A stretch of 64,000 bases of DNA from Alcanivoracaceae bacterium (GCA_029210325.1 JARGPU010000002.1:224559-288558); one strand, 5' to 3'; counted from the stretch's first letter, positions 49,929 to 59,336 are shown. Program-made: numbers and translations. Notes: a model not told the origin generated them from the sequence alone.

Positions 49929-52900
49929 TTACTCTGTCTCCGTCACACTATTCTTGAAGCGTTTGGCGCTGCTTTGATCAAACTTGATGCGGAAGTCCAG
50001 CACGATGCCTTGAACACGGCCTTGCGCACCGCTGAAGTCGTCGTCATAGAATCCACGGAAGTTGTAGCCAAGGCTGATCCATACATCACGAATCGGGCTG
50101 TAGCCAGCCATCAGGCCAAAGGAGTTCATGCGCACATTGCTGTTGTAGCTGGCCAATGTGCTGCCGCGGATGCCAACGTCCCAGCGGGGGGTAATATCAT
50201 AGCGGTACTCGCCACCGATCAAGTCGGTGTAACCCGTGAAGCGCTGGCTATCGATAGTGTCGCCCACATATCGGGCACCGTACTGAAGGGATACCTGATG
50301 ACGCTCCTGAGCAACAAAGTTCAGGTGGGTGTTGTTGATCAGGCGATGGCCATAGCGTGAGCCAAAGCCGTCACGCTGCTCGTCGTACACCACGCGGCTG
50401 CGATTCAGCCAGAACCAGCTCTCGGAAAGTGGACGACGGACATAGCTGAAGTCTAGCTCAGAGGAGCGCAGGATATCGCCAGTGCGGAACTTCTGGTCAA
50501 AGTGTAATGCGCGACCGGCAACCGTGTTGACTTCATCAAGACGGTGCTGGAAACCGGACAGCAGGTTCCACTTGTCATCACTGACCGCATGGCGATACTC
50601 GACCCGGTTGGTCCACTGCCAACTGGCGTCCTGATAGCCAAGGCCGCCGGATATGGCGGTGTAGTCGTTGCCATCGGTGCCGCTGGCAGGGGCGCGATCA
50701 GGATCAAAAGAGTCCACCGGGTTACCATCGACTAGTGTTTGGGCGCGGTCAAAGCCCATATCCGCAGTCCAGTGCTGGGAAAGCTCAATAGTCTGGAACA
50801 GCCCCGCATGGGCCATCATGCGAGGACCATACTCATCCATGCTACGGCTAACCGATGTGCTTGCCGTCGCGCCGCGCCATGGTGTTGCGCGGGCGCCTAC
50901 GCGACTATCCTGAGTGCGCTGTTCATGGCTCCAGGTAAACTCCTGATTGGCGAACAGGGAGACTCGGTCAGTCAGGCGGTAATCACTGCCCAGCATCAGG
51001 CGGGAGGGATAGTCAGATTCATCTGAACCACTGTTGACGCTGGTTTCCCCCGTTGCGGACAGGGTCAGGCGCTTATCCAACAGGTCTTTTCTACCGCCGG
51101 CAATAAGTTGCTGGCTTTCAAAAACACCGCCATTGGTCACGCTTTCCACATGGCGTGCACCGGCGAATGCCTGCCAGTCCGGCTGCTGATATTCCACCCG
51201 GCCTTCGACAAGATCACGTCGGTTGCCCGTGCCCGGAACCTGCTGGCGGCTGGCATCAGTGCTTACAGCGACATCTTCACTAAGGCGGTAGCGGATGCCC
51301 GCTTGAATGTTGCGCGAGTCCTCATCACTTGGTGACTGCTGGGTAAGCCCGAAGCCATCATCGGTTTGGTCAACGCGCACACGGGTATCGACTCGTTCAG
51401 AGGTGTACTGATGCTCAAGCAGCCACGCTTGATCATTGCTGGTGCCGGGCTGTAGGTCTTGCCGCGTGCCTGCCAGTTCCGCTTTGATGGTGTGTTGGTC
51501 TGTGGGCTTCCAGAGCACATCAGCGCCGATAAGCGACCCCGGGGCTGCCAGAGTGTCGTCATTAACGGCAGTTATGCCGACAGTCAGACTTTCATCTTCA
51601 TTGAATATAGTGGCGCGGCCGCCGGCCACGGTTTTTTCTGCGCCGACTTCGACTTCGTAAGTCACCACGATGCTAAGCGGGTTGAACGATGCATCCTGAA
51701 CGGGAATAGGCTGGCGGAAGAACATGGTGCCGTCAGCGCTGTCCAGACTGTAGTCAATAAAGCGGGTCATGGGAGTGCTGCTGATCACTTCATTGGTGAA
51801 GCGGTCGCGGACTTCGACGGTGACTGTTTCGCTACCCGGCACAATCGGAGCGCGGCTCAGCCGGTACAGGCCCGAAGTGCCGTCCGGCTCAATATCATCG
51901 CGGATAAAGCCTTGAGAGCTGTCCGCAACAAAGCCCAGTGCGCTGACATTACGGCCACGCCATTCAGCTTTGGCACCGGTTAATACTCTTTGATAGCGTC
52001 CCAGTTCGGTGACGGTCAGGCCGGTGTCGTAGTCACCGAAGAGAGCATAAAAATCACGCTTTTCCATTCTCACATAAAGTTTTTTACTGGATGGAGCATC
52101 GTGGGTACGCTGTGCGTCATCGCCGTAAAGCACGTACCAGCGTTGGGGATCGATGGCCTGGCTTAAGGGGCGGTCAGCGGGTACACGACGAGTGTCCAGC
52201 GCGGCGGTAAGCAGCCATTCTCCGGCAACCGTGCCGCGAGCAAAAAAGGCCATTTCACCATCGACATAGGCATGCTTATCCGGCGAACCCAGATTTTGCA
52301 TATTGCCGCTCAGGGTGTTGTAGCCCACGGTTCCCTCGGCAAAGCCCACCAGAATCCATTCACGTAAATCCGGTGATACAGCAACAGTGAGCTCATCAGA
52401 AACCACTCGGCCATCAGTCAGGCGCAGCCGGTAGGTGCCTGCGGTGCTAACCGGCGCAAAGCGAGCAATGCCATTCTGGTCCACCACCACCACGTCGCCA
52501 CGGTCTTCCAACGGGCTGGTGGTTTGGCTGTAATTGAGAGGTCGCAGGCTGCCACTGACAATGCGCAGTTCAGTTTGCGCCTGTAGTGGTTGATCAAAGG
52601 CGTCGAACAAGTTGAGCTTCAGTTGAACCGGGGTTAAACCGTCTGCCACATTCTCGATGCTGTCGCCGCTGCGGATGCTTTTTAGTTCGCCACTGCGACG
52701 TAGAGTTACCTTCTCGCGGAAGCGTACGACGCCAAACCCGCCCTTGCCTTGCAGCTCAAAGTTATGTTCGCCGACACTGTCAATCTCTACACCAACCCAG
52801 GTGTAAACCACGGTTTTGGTTTTTTCGTCAGCGATTCGTGAGCCGATGCGGGCATCTGAAACTTCGACGCCATCAAGCAGCAGCTTGGGTGTCAGTCGAT

Positions 52901-55352
52901 CATCAAGACGGGCAGTGACACTGACGACGGGGTGAATAACCATCATCCCGTCAGTCAGGTTGAGAAAGCCTTTCTTGGCTTCAGTATCAGCGGAATCGTT
53001 GCGTTCGCTGGCTCGGTCGCGGTTCAGGCCGCTGTCGGCCACAACGGTGGCCAAGGTGGCATTGGACACCTGTTGCTGGGTAAAGAAGCGAACGGTGACA
53101 CGGCGATTAAGCGCGCGGCCATCCGCTGTGCCATTATCTGCAACGGGCTCATCCGGGCCTTTGCCGACAATGGTGATTTGCTCCAACGGAATGAGCAGTA
53201 GCTCGGACAGATATCCTGCTACTGCACGTGCTCTTGCTTCTGAAAGCGCATAGTTATCATTGATCACACGACCAGCACGGGGAACGATGCGCTGGCTATC
53301 TGTGTGACCATAAACTTCCAAGCGTAGACCTGGTTTGCCGCGCAGTGTATCCGCCGCATTGCTTATATCTAAACGGTCACGCTCTGATAAGCCTGCGGAC
53401 ATGCTGGCGAAGCGGGGGCGCAGAACCAGCTCGTTGTCCTTCATCTGTGCGCCGGTGACTCTGATACTGTTTTGTGACGATACTGAAAAACGTTTGTTGT
53501 CCGGCGTGGTGCCAAAGGTGTTAAAGAGAATGCTTTGTTCCACGGTGTCACGGGTGTTCGGATCTACGGCAAGATCCATTTCCAGAGTGTGGCGCCAGAA
53601 ATAACCTTCGACGGGAAACTGGAACTCATAAAAGTTGTCGCGCTTGATAGGGTCCGAGATGGGCTTGCCATCGAAGCGGACGCTGCCGGGCACCGGAGTC
53701 AAGGTATGCGGAAGAAACAGGTGCGTGGTGACATTGGTGAAAAGTGTTTCACCATTGCCAATTGGCAGGGTGATACGTGCCACACCATCTTCCAGGCGAG
53801 TGGTGAGTTGCTGCTGTAACTGAGCATCCAGTGCCGGACGTACGTTGATGTACCAGTTCTCCCGCCACAGTGTGCCGCCCTGAACATTAACGAAACGGGA
53901 ACTGGGGTTGCCAGCCTGCCGGGTGTTGTCATGGCATTGGCTCAGCGTATGCCGCGGTCCCAATGTAATGGTGTCCAGCTGCAGGACATGGGTGCCCGGG
54001 GTGACGCCTTCGATATGCCAGCGGCCATGCTTGTCGGTGATGACGCTGGTGCCATCCTCCATATAAATGCGTACGCCTTCGAGGCCAGGAGCGTCCTGCT
54101 CACCACAGGCCCCTGCAATAACACGGCCCATCAGGAAGGCGCGATCGTTGAAGAATGGCCGCTCCACCAAAACCTCTGCCTTGGCCATGTTTGATCGCAT
54201 GATTCCAGCAATCGCCTGAGCCAGATTGGCGGCACGTCCGGCGCGGGCGGCCACTGTGACCTCAGTAACATAGCGAATAGTTCGGCTGGCTCCTGGAGCG
54301 ATATTGCCGACATCAATAGTGAGCTGGCTGCCGCTTGGATCAATCACCGGGTCTGCAACTGCAACGCCATCAACGCGCAACGAACCCGACTGATAACGAA
54401 AGCCTGCCGGCAGGGAATCGATAACCTGTGTGCCCAGCGCCGGAGCGATGGAGATGTTTTCTACATTGACATCGTAGGCAAGGAAGTCACCAGTCATCAC
54501 CGCGCCGCGCTGGCTGGTCTTGGTTACGAACAGATCAGTGTCTGGCAAAGGCGTAGCGCTGGTGGTGCTGCGCCGTTCTGCCTGAATGCTGCCCAGTACC
54601 AGTGGGTCGACAAACCAGGGCGCGCCAGCAGTCAGACTGTCTGCAACATCTCCGTTGTTATCGTAGCGAATCTCCACGGTACTGTCCGGTGGGATAACGA
54701 TAGGGCTGCCGGGGATATTGGGTTGTAGGTAGCCCACATAAACATTGCTGTTGGTGGCTGTTTCTACTAGCGCGATGGTGTAGCTGTCGCCGCTGCTGAT
54801 ATCAATAGTTACAGCAATAAAGCGCCGACCATCAGGGCGAGTTGCAATGCCGGTCGGTGGCAATATCGGGGTGTTGGCAACAATAAAAATTGGCTCCCGT
54901 CCCTCGTAAAAATCGCTGGGAGCAAGAGGAATAGAGCTGTTTAAGGGCAGGGGGGTGCCTGCGTCATCGATTGGCGCCGGAAGCGTGCCAAGTACTGCGG
55001 GTGTGCCAGACAAGCTATCCGGGGAGGCAAAGTTGCCTTGCCATACCTGGTAAGAGTCAGGGGAGGTCGAGTCGTATCGATAAAGACCAATGCTCTCATA
55101 ACGCAGCACTTCTACATTTGCTGTGGCTGGTACCACAGAGGCTGACCAACTCAACTCTGCTGGTGGCTGAGTGATTACCAGCGCTGCGTTGGAAAAGCCG
55201 CTAAGCAACAGCAGTAAAAGAGCAGCACAGGGCATGCCCTGGCGCTGCCAGCCTTTCAGGCGTGGCAGGGCCAGAGCGAGCCATACAGCAACGAAAAACC
55301 CGCTGGCGTATGCCAGCGGGTTTTTCTCACTGAGGATAAAGCTCCGTTTCAT
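49929..55352 (-). CDS. giant DUF11/OmpA-like/outer-membrane beta-barrel-like surface protein; true start may be ATG at 55235
   Basis: 1807 aa; DUF11 DLFVTKTSQRGAVMTGDFLAYDVNVENIS; SdrD/CarboxypepD-like GVRIYMEDGTSVITDKHGRWHIEGV; OmpA LEVYGHTDSQRIV...RALNRRVTVRFF; long amphipathic C-terminal strands. Confidence 0.88.
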   Translation of the reverse strand: MKRSFILSEKNPLAYASGFFVAVWLALALPRLKGWQRQGMPCAALLLLLLSGFSNAALVITQPPAELSWSASVVPATANVEVLRYESIGLYRYDSTSPDSYQVWQGNFASPDSLSGTPAVLGTLPAPIDDAGTPLPLNSSIPLAPSDFYEGREPIFIVANTPILPPTGIATRPDGRRFIAVTIDISSGDSYTIALVETATNSNVYVGYLQPNIPGSPIVIPPDSTVEIRYDNNGDVADSLTAGAPWFVDPLVLGSIQAERRSTTSATPLPDTDLFVTKTSQRGAVMTGDFLAYDVNVENISIAPALGTQVIDSLPAGFRYQSGSLRVDGVAVADPVIDPSGSQLTIDVGNIAPGASRTIRYVTEVTVAARAGRAANLAQAIAGIMRSNMAKAEVLVERPFFNDRAFLMGRVIAGACGEQDAPGLEGVRIYMEDGTSVITDKHGRWHIEGVTPGTHVLQLDTITLGPRHTLSQCHDNTRQAGNPSSRFVNVQGGTLWRENWYINVRPALDAQLQQQLTTRLEDGVARITLPIGNGETLFTNVTTHLFLPHTLTPVPGSVRFDGKPISDPIKRDNFYEFQFPVEGYFWRHTLEMDLAVDPNTRDTVEQSILFNTFGTTPDNKRFSVSSQNSIRVTGAQMKDNELVLRPRFASMSAGLSERDRLDISNAADTLRGKPGLRLEVYGHTDSQRIVPRAGRVINDNYALSEARARAVAGYLSELLLIPLEQITIVGKGPDEPVADNGTADGRALNRRVTVRFFTQQQVSNATLATVVADSGLNRDRASERNDSADTEAKKGFLNLTDGMMVIHPVVSVTARLDDRLTPKLLLDGVEVSDARIGSRIADEKTKTVVYTWVGVEIDSVGEHNFELQGKGGFGVVRFREKVTLRRSGELKSIRSGDSIENVADGLTPVQLKLNLFDAFDQPLQAQTELRIVSGSLRPLNYSQTTSPLEDRGDVVVVDQNGIARFAPVSTAGTYRLRLTDGRVVSDELTVAVSPDLREWILVGFAEGTVGYNTLSGNMQNLGSPDKHAYVDGEMAFFARGTVAGEWLLTAALDTRRVPADRPLSQAIDPQRWYVLYGDDAQRTHDAPSSKKLYVRMEKRDFYALFGDYDTGLTVTELGRYQRVLTGAKAEWRGRNVSALGFVADSSQGFIRDDIEPDGTSGLYRLSRAPIVPGSETVTVEVRDRFTNEVISSTPMTRFIDYSLDSADGTMFFRQPIPVQDASFNPLSIVVTYEVEVGAEKTVAGGRATIFNEDESLTVGITAVNDDTLAAPGSLIGADVLWKPTDQHTIKAELAGTRQDLQPGTSNDQAWLLEHQYTSERVDTRVRVDQTDDGFGLTQQSPSDEDSRNIQAGIRYRLSEDVAVSTDASRQQVPGTGNRRDLVEGRVEYQQPDWQAFAGARHVESVTNGGVFESQQLIAGGRKDLLDKRLTLSATGETSVNSGSDESDYPSRLMLGSDYRLTDRVSLFANQEFTWSHEQRTQDSRVGARATPWRGATASTSVSRSMDEYGPRMMAHAGLFQTIELSQHWTADMGFDRAQTLVDGNPVDSFDPDRAPASGTDGNDYTAISGGLGYQDASWQWTNRVEYRHAVSDDKWNLLSGFQHRLDEVNTVAGRALHFDQKFRTGDILRSSELDFSYVRRPLSESWFWLNRSRVVYDEQRDGFGSRYGHRLINNTHLNFVAQERHQVSLQYGARYVGDTIDSQRFTGYTDLIGGEYRYDITPRWDVGIRGSTLASYNSNVRMNSFGLMAGYSPIRDVWISLGYNFRGFYDDDFSGAQGRVQGIVLDFRIKFDQSSAKRFKNSVTETE
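55293..55326 (-). terminator. intrinsic terminator/attenuator inside the called 5' end of the 1807-aa ORF
   Basis: GAAAAACCCGCTGGC-GTAT-GCCAGCGGGTTTTTC, 15-bp perfect stem with T5. Confidence 0.85.
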
Positions 55353-55362
55353 CCGGGTTCCG

Positions 55363-56490
55363 TTACTGCACGGTGACCTGGAAAATCACCACGGCGGTTT
55401 CACCGTCAATGATTTCACCAGCAGCGCCGGTTGGGCTGTTGACCTGCAAACCGCCAACAAGTGCGGAGTTCGGGCCAACGTCTGCCACCGGGTTGCCGTT
55501 CAGCGTGGTGCTGTTGGGAACATATGCGGTGAACTCCGGGATGCTGTCGGAGATGGTCGCGCCGGTGATGGTTTCAGTTGGAATGGTGCCAGCAGTCAGA
55601 CGATACTCAAGCACATCGCCGGTGCGTGCAGTAACGCCGCTAGTGGCGAAGGCGCCGCCATCAGTTACGTTGCGTACTTCCTTGGTCAGTGTTGCGTCAC
55701 CTGACAATACGGTTACGGTGCCGCCACCGATATTGTCAAAGGTGATCACGTCACCCGGGCCACCAGGACCAGGGGCCGCTGTTGTACCGTCAATCACGAT
55801 TTCGTGCTCACCTGGAGTACCCGGGGTAAGCGGACTGCCAGCGTCGAGCTCGACGGTGAAGGTCTGGACTTCACCCACTTGAGTACCGACCGGTACATTG
55901 CCCGCAATGATCGCCGGCGCTGATGCTTGAGGCGTCAGAGCCACAGCGGTGGGGGTCTCAGGGGTGGTGGTGTTGCCGGCTGTCGATGCCGGGGTACCCG
56001 GGGTGACAGAGCCGACAGTGTACAGATAGTCCGTACCACCAATATTGATCCGCACGGTATCACCCGGAGTCAAGTTGTCTTCAGAGCCAGCAGCAATGAA
56101 GATTGTGCCTGCCTGAGACGGCCGTGAGGTAATAGACCCTGCCAGAGTAACCTGAGGCGGGGTGATGGTCAGCGACGACGGCGCACCAACGTCGGTGTCA
56201 TTCGTGCTTACCGTGAGGTCGTAGATATCACTACCATTGCTGTTGCCGGTAATGGTGTAGTTAACCGTTATCGAGTCACCAGCATTGGCGACCACAGTTT
56301 CCGACGTGATGGTCGGTGCGGCACCAATGGTGCGCACTTCAACATCTACGGAGGCGGTAACCTGTTGCCCGGTGCCAAACGTCATGGTGGCGGCGTTATG
56401 AATGGTAGCACCGCCACCGGTGGTGGCGAGAGCGTGGCCTGTTGTGGACAGTGCAGCCAATGCCACCAGTCCTGTAAGTAATTTTTTCAT
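55363..56490 (-). CDS. secreted DUF11-like repeat protein
   Basis: MKKLLTGLVALAALSTTGHALA signal; C-terminal TLTKEVRNVTDGGAFATSGVTARTGDVLEYRLT...AVVIFQVTVQ. Confidence 0.82.
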   Translation of the reverse strand: MKKLLTGLVALAALSTTGHALATTGGGATIHNAATMTFGTGQQVTASVDVEVRTIGAAPTITSETVVANAGDSITVNYTITGNSNGSDIYDLTVSTNDTDVGAPSSLTITPPQVTLAGSITSRPSQAGTIFIAAGSEDNLTPGDTVRINIGGTDYLYTVGSVTPGTPASTAGNTTTPETPTAVALTPQASAPAIIAGNVPVGTQVGEVQTFTVELDAGSPLTPGTPGEHEIVIDGTTAAPGPGGPGDVITFDNIGGGTVTVLSGDATLTKEVRNVTDGGAFATSGVTARTGDVLEYRLTAGTIPTETITGATISDSIPEFTAYVPNSTTLNGNPVADVGPNSALVGGLQVNSPTGAAGEIIDGETAVVIFQVTVQ

Positions 56491-56513
56491 ATCAATTCAT
56501 CCTTTGTTGAATT

Positions 56514-56546
56514 TCCGGTGACCGGCGAGGACGCCCGGTCACCGGA
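56514..56546. repeat. intergenic hairpin between two surface-protein genes
   Basis: TCCGGTGACCGG (56514-56525) / CCGGTCACCGGA (56535-56546). Confidence 0.7.
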
Positions 56547-56553
56547 GGTTCCA

Positions 56554-57780
56554 TCAGTCAATGGTGACCTGGAAGATCACATGGCTCACTTCAGTGGCGA
56601 GAAGGGTGCCGCCATCGCCATTACCTGCACCAGCAGTGGTATCGTCGCCACCCGCGCCTGCGTAGACGTAGACGGTTCCGTTGCCGGTAGCATCCAGTTC
56701 GGCAGCATCGCCATCGTCTGCGGTCTCATCCTGAGCAGCGAAGGTGCCTGTGCCCGGATCAAGCTCAATGGAAGAGGCAACAAAGGAGGTGAACTGCGGA
56801 ATCGGATCGGACACCACGATGTTGTTGGCGGTGCCCGCACCAGCGGCACTGTTATCAATAACAATCAGATACTGCATGGTGTCGCCCGGATTTCCGGTGA
56901 CGCCAGATGAGTAGTAATCAACGCCATCCACAGTAATGTCGGCTGCTACCGGGTTGAACGTGGTGAGCGGGGTAGCGTTGCGTACATACTTGGTAACGGT
57001 GAGTACCGGGCGGCGCACGGTGATCACAGTTGCAGTGGCCTGGTCGGTCGATATGGCTCCGTTAAAGTCAGATGTAGCTGTCGACACGATAGAGTGCGTA
57101 CCGGAGGTGCCAGTAGTGATGGTATCCGTGGTGATTGCCACAGTTACTGTGTCACGTTGACCGATGGTTGTGCCGTAGATGAAGCCATTGGCGGTGCCCG
57201 CGGTCAGGGTAATGGTGACCGTGTTAGTGGCTGCGCCAGTGCTTTCATCAACACTCAGAATGGTGGCGACTTCGGCTGTTCCAGTTGGGTCAATGACAAT
57301 CGTATTGCCATCTGTCAAGCCGTTGACGACGCCGTCATCTGTGCCATCAAACGGTACTGTGATGACTGTGTCAGTGGCGACAATAGCGCTGGCCACAGTT
57401 GTTGCACCAAGCGGAATGCTCGGGTCATCGCCGACCGCATCTGCATCCATATTGGTACGGGTGTCAGCGGAGGTGAAGTTGTAGGTGTCAGGACCGTTGG
57501 CTGTGCTGGTAATGGTGTATACCAGATTGACCGCGGTGTCTTCGGTGGCTGGATCTACGTCTGCCGGTGATGACACCAGCGGTGCAGAGGCAACCAGATT
57601 TACGTCAATAGCAACACTGGCTGTTTCTGGCGTCTGCGCGTTATCCGCAGCATCGCTGTAGCTCACTGTTACAGTGTTGGTAATAGTGGTGTTTGCTGCC
57701 GTGGCGAATGCCAGGCCGGGGATTAGTGCCGCACTAGCAAGCAATGCGGTCCCCCCCATTAGTTTTTGTAAATGTTTCAT
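56554..57780 (-). CDS. secreted DUF11-like repeat protein, paralogue of the neighbouring gene
   Basis: MKHLQKLMGGTALLASAALIPGLAFA signal; LVYTITSTANGPDTYNFTSA; LTVTKYVRNAT...HVIFQVTID. Confidence 0.82.
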   Translation of the reverse strand: MKHLQKLMGGTALLASAALIPGLAFATAANTTITNTVTVSYSDAADNAQTPETASVAIDVNLVASAPLVSSPADVDPATEDTAVNLVYTITSTANGPDTYNFTSADTRTNMDADAVGDDPSIPLGATTVASAIVATDTVITVPFDGTDDGVVNGLTDGNTIVIDPTGTAEVATILSVDESTGAATNTVTITLTAGTANGFIYGTTIGQRDTVTVAITTDTITTGTSGTHSIVSTATSDFNGAISTDQATATVITVRRPVLTVTKYVRNATPLTTFNPVAADITVDGVDYYSSGVTGNPGDTMQYLIVIDNSAAGAGTANNIVVSDPIPQFTSFVASSIELDPGTGTFAAQDETADDGDAAELDATGNGTVYVYAGAGGDDTTAGAGNGDGGTLLATEVSHVIFQVTID

Positions 57781-57811
57781 TTTTTTATCCTCAGTGTTTG
57801 CACCCCGATTT

Positions 57812-57855
57812 GCTGATGCGCATCAGGCCTGCTGGAGTGCGAAGGCGGCCTGATG
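57812..57855. repeat. overlapping alternative hairpins in the intergenic leader
   Basis: CTGATGCGCATCAG palindrome (57812-57825) overlaps CATCAGGCC (57821-57829)/GGCCTGATG (57847-57855). Confidence 0.6.
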
Positions 57856-57907
57856 TTTCTGCGGGCTGGCAAAATATTTTTACCAAGGCCTGCAAAAAAC
57901 GGTTTAA

Positions 57908-58408
57908 TTACTGAACGATCACAGAAAATCCACTACTTCCCTCAGCGCCTACACCGACTTCTTCAATGATCCAGCGGATAGAGTTGTATTGCTCGGGGGC
58001 CGCTTGGCGATCTTCCGTCTGGCCATCGTTGCCGGTAACCTGATAAGTCAAATTGCTGGCTTTCTTAAATGTTTTGCCGCCGTCAATGGAGAAAAGAATT
58101 TCGCTGTTTTCTCCCCAGGCACTATTTGCCTGATAGGCGGTTGCTTGCGGCACGGGATTATCAAGCTGCACGTTGCGGGCAGCTTCGTCGCCGGTATTGC
58201 TGTAGCTGATGGTGTAGAACAGCACGTCACCTGGCACGGTTTCGGTCGCCGCAACTCGACGGGTGACTTGCTGGCCGTTTTCATCTACCTCCACAACCTC
58301 TTTCTCCGCCGAGATTTGCAGTGCAATCTGCGGCGCGGCCATCGACATCATGCTTGCCGTGCCCAAGACCAGAGTAAGCAAGGTGTTGCGAATCATATTC
58401 ATCATCAT
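57908..58408 (-). CDS. small secreted DUF11-like protein
   Basis: Signal MIRNTLLTLVLGTASMMSMAAP; VPGDVLFYTISYSNTGDEAARNVQLDNPVP; ends GFSVIVQ. Confidence 0.82.
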   Translation of the reverse strand: MMMNMIRNTLLTLVLGTASMMSMAAPQIALQISAEKEVVEVDENGQQVTRRVAATETVPGDVLFYTISYSNTGDEAARNVQLDNPVPQATAYQANSAWGENSEILFSIDGGKTFKKASNLTYQVTGNDGQTEDRQAAPEQYNSIRWIIEEVGVGAEGSSGFSVIVQ

Positions 58409-58515
58409 TGTGTCTCTCCTTTGATGTTTATTGGTCCAGAGCTGCTCCGGACTTCCCGGCTAGTGGTTCCTAACCCTCAGCATGAGCAGCGGGTAGGAGT
58501 GCCATCAGCTGGTTT

Positions 58516-58531
58516 TGTGACACAGATCACT
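58516..58531. promoter_or_regulatory. CRP/Vfr-like site
   Basis: TGTGACACAGATCACT versus CRP consensus TGTGAN6TCACA. Confidence 0.65.
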
Positions 58532-58563
58532 GATATTTTAGTGGTATCAGCATGCATGTGTCC

Positions 58564-58590
58564 TGAACGCGCTATGAACGGGATATGAAC
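58564..58590. promoter_or_regulatory. three TGAAC direct repeats with exact 11-bp period; candidate OmpR-family regulator site
   Basis: TGAACGCGCTA-TGAACGGGATA-TGAAC, repeats starting at 58564, 58575 and 58586. Confidence 0.65.
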
Positions 58591-58616
58591 ATTTCTGGTT
58601 CTCAAGTACTGGTCAA

Positions 58617-59336
58617 TCATGTATCTATACCTATAAAGCGGTAACCGGCACCTGCCACCGTCTCAATAAGAGGGCCAGGCACGCCGGCGGCTTCCAGCTT
58701 CTTACGCAAGCGGTAGATCAGGACAGTGACCGTCTCCTCGCTGGTGGTTTCCATTGGCGAGGACATGGCACGGGCTAGCTGGCGCCGGTTGCATAGGTTC
58801 CCGTTGGCCTGCATCAGCTCTTTCAGCAGATCACGCTCGCTGCGGGTCAGGCTGACCATGGCCCCTTGGGGGCCAGTAATCCGGTATTGGCTAGGCTGCA
58901 AGTGCCACTCGCCGAAGCTCAGCGATGCTGTTTTCTGGGCCGCTCCGGCGGCCTTGCGCGAGTCCTGCCTGCGCAGGAAGTTGCGGATCCGGAACTCCAG
59001 CTCACGGGCGTTAAAAGGTTTGACAATATAGTCGTCCGCTCCAGCTTCCAGTGCCTCCAGCCGGCTATGCTCATCGCAGCGACCTGATACCACAAACACG
59101 GCTGTATCACCTGCGGCGGCCAGTTCTTTTAGAAGTGCCAGTCCGTCACCGTCGGGCAAATTGAGATCCAGTAGCAACAAGTCGAACTTCTCGGAGGTAG
59201 ACAGCACCCGAAAACTGGCAAGGTCGGGTGCCTCCAGTACTTGATAGTGCATTAATGACAGGAAGTCTCTGAGTACGGCACGCAGGGCGGCATCATCCTC
59301 CAGCACTAGAACTCGGTATGTTGGCGTCGCATTCAT
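58617..59336 (-). CDS. OmpR/PhoB-family response regulator
   Basis: REC LVLEDDAALRAVLRDFL, DLLLLDLNLPDGDGL; winged-helix VTVLIYRLRKKLEAAGVPGPLIETVAGAGYRFI. Confidence 0.93.
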   Translation of the reverse strand: MNATPTYRVLVLEDDAALRAVLRDFLSLMHYQVLEAPDLASFRVLSTSEKFDLLLLDLNLPDGDGLALLKELAAAGDTAVFVVSGRCDEHSRLEALEAGADDYIVKPFNARELEFRIRNFLRRQDSRKAAGAAQKTASLSFGEWHLQPSQYRITGPQGAMVSLTRSERDLLKELMQANGNLCNRRQLARAMSSPMETTSEETVTVLIYRLRKKLEAAGVPGPLIETVAGAGYRFIGIDT

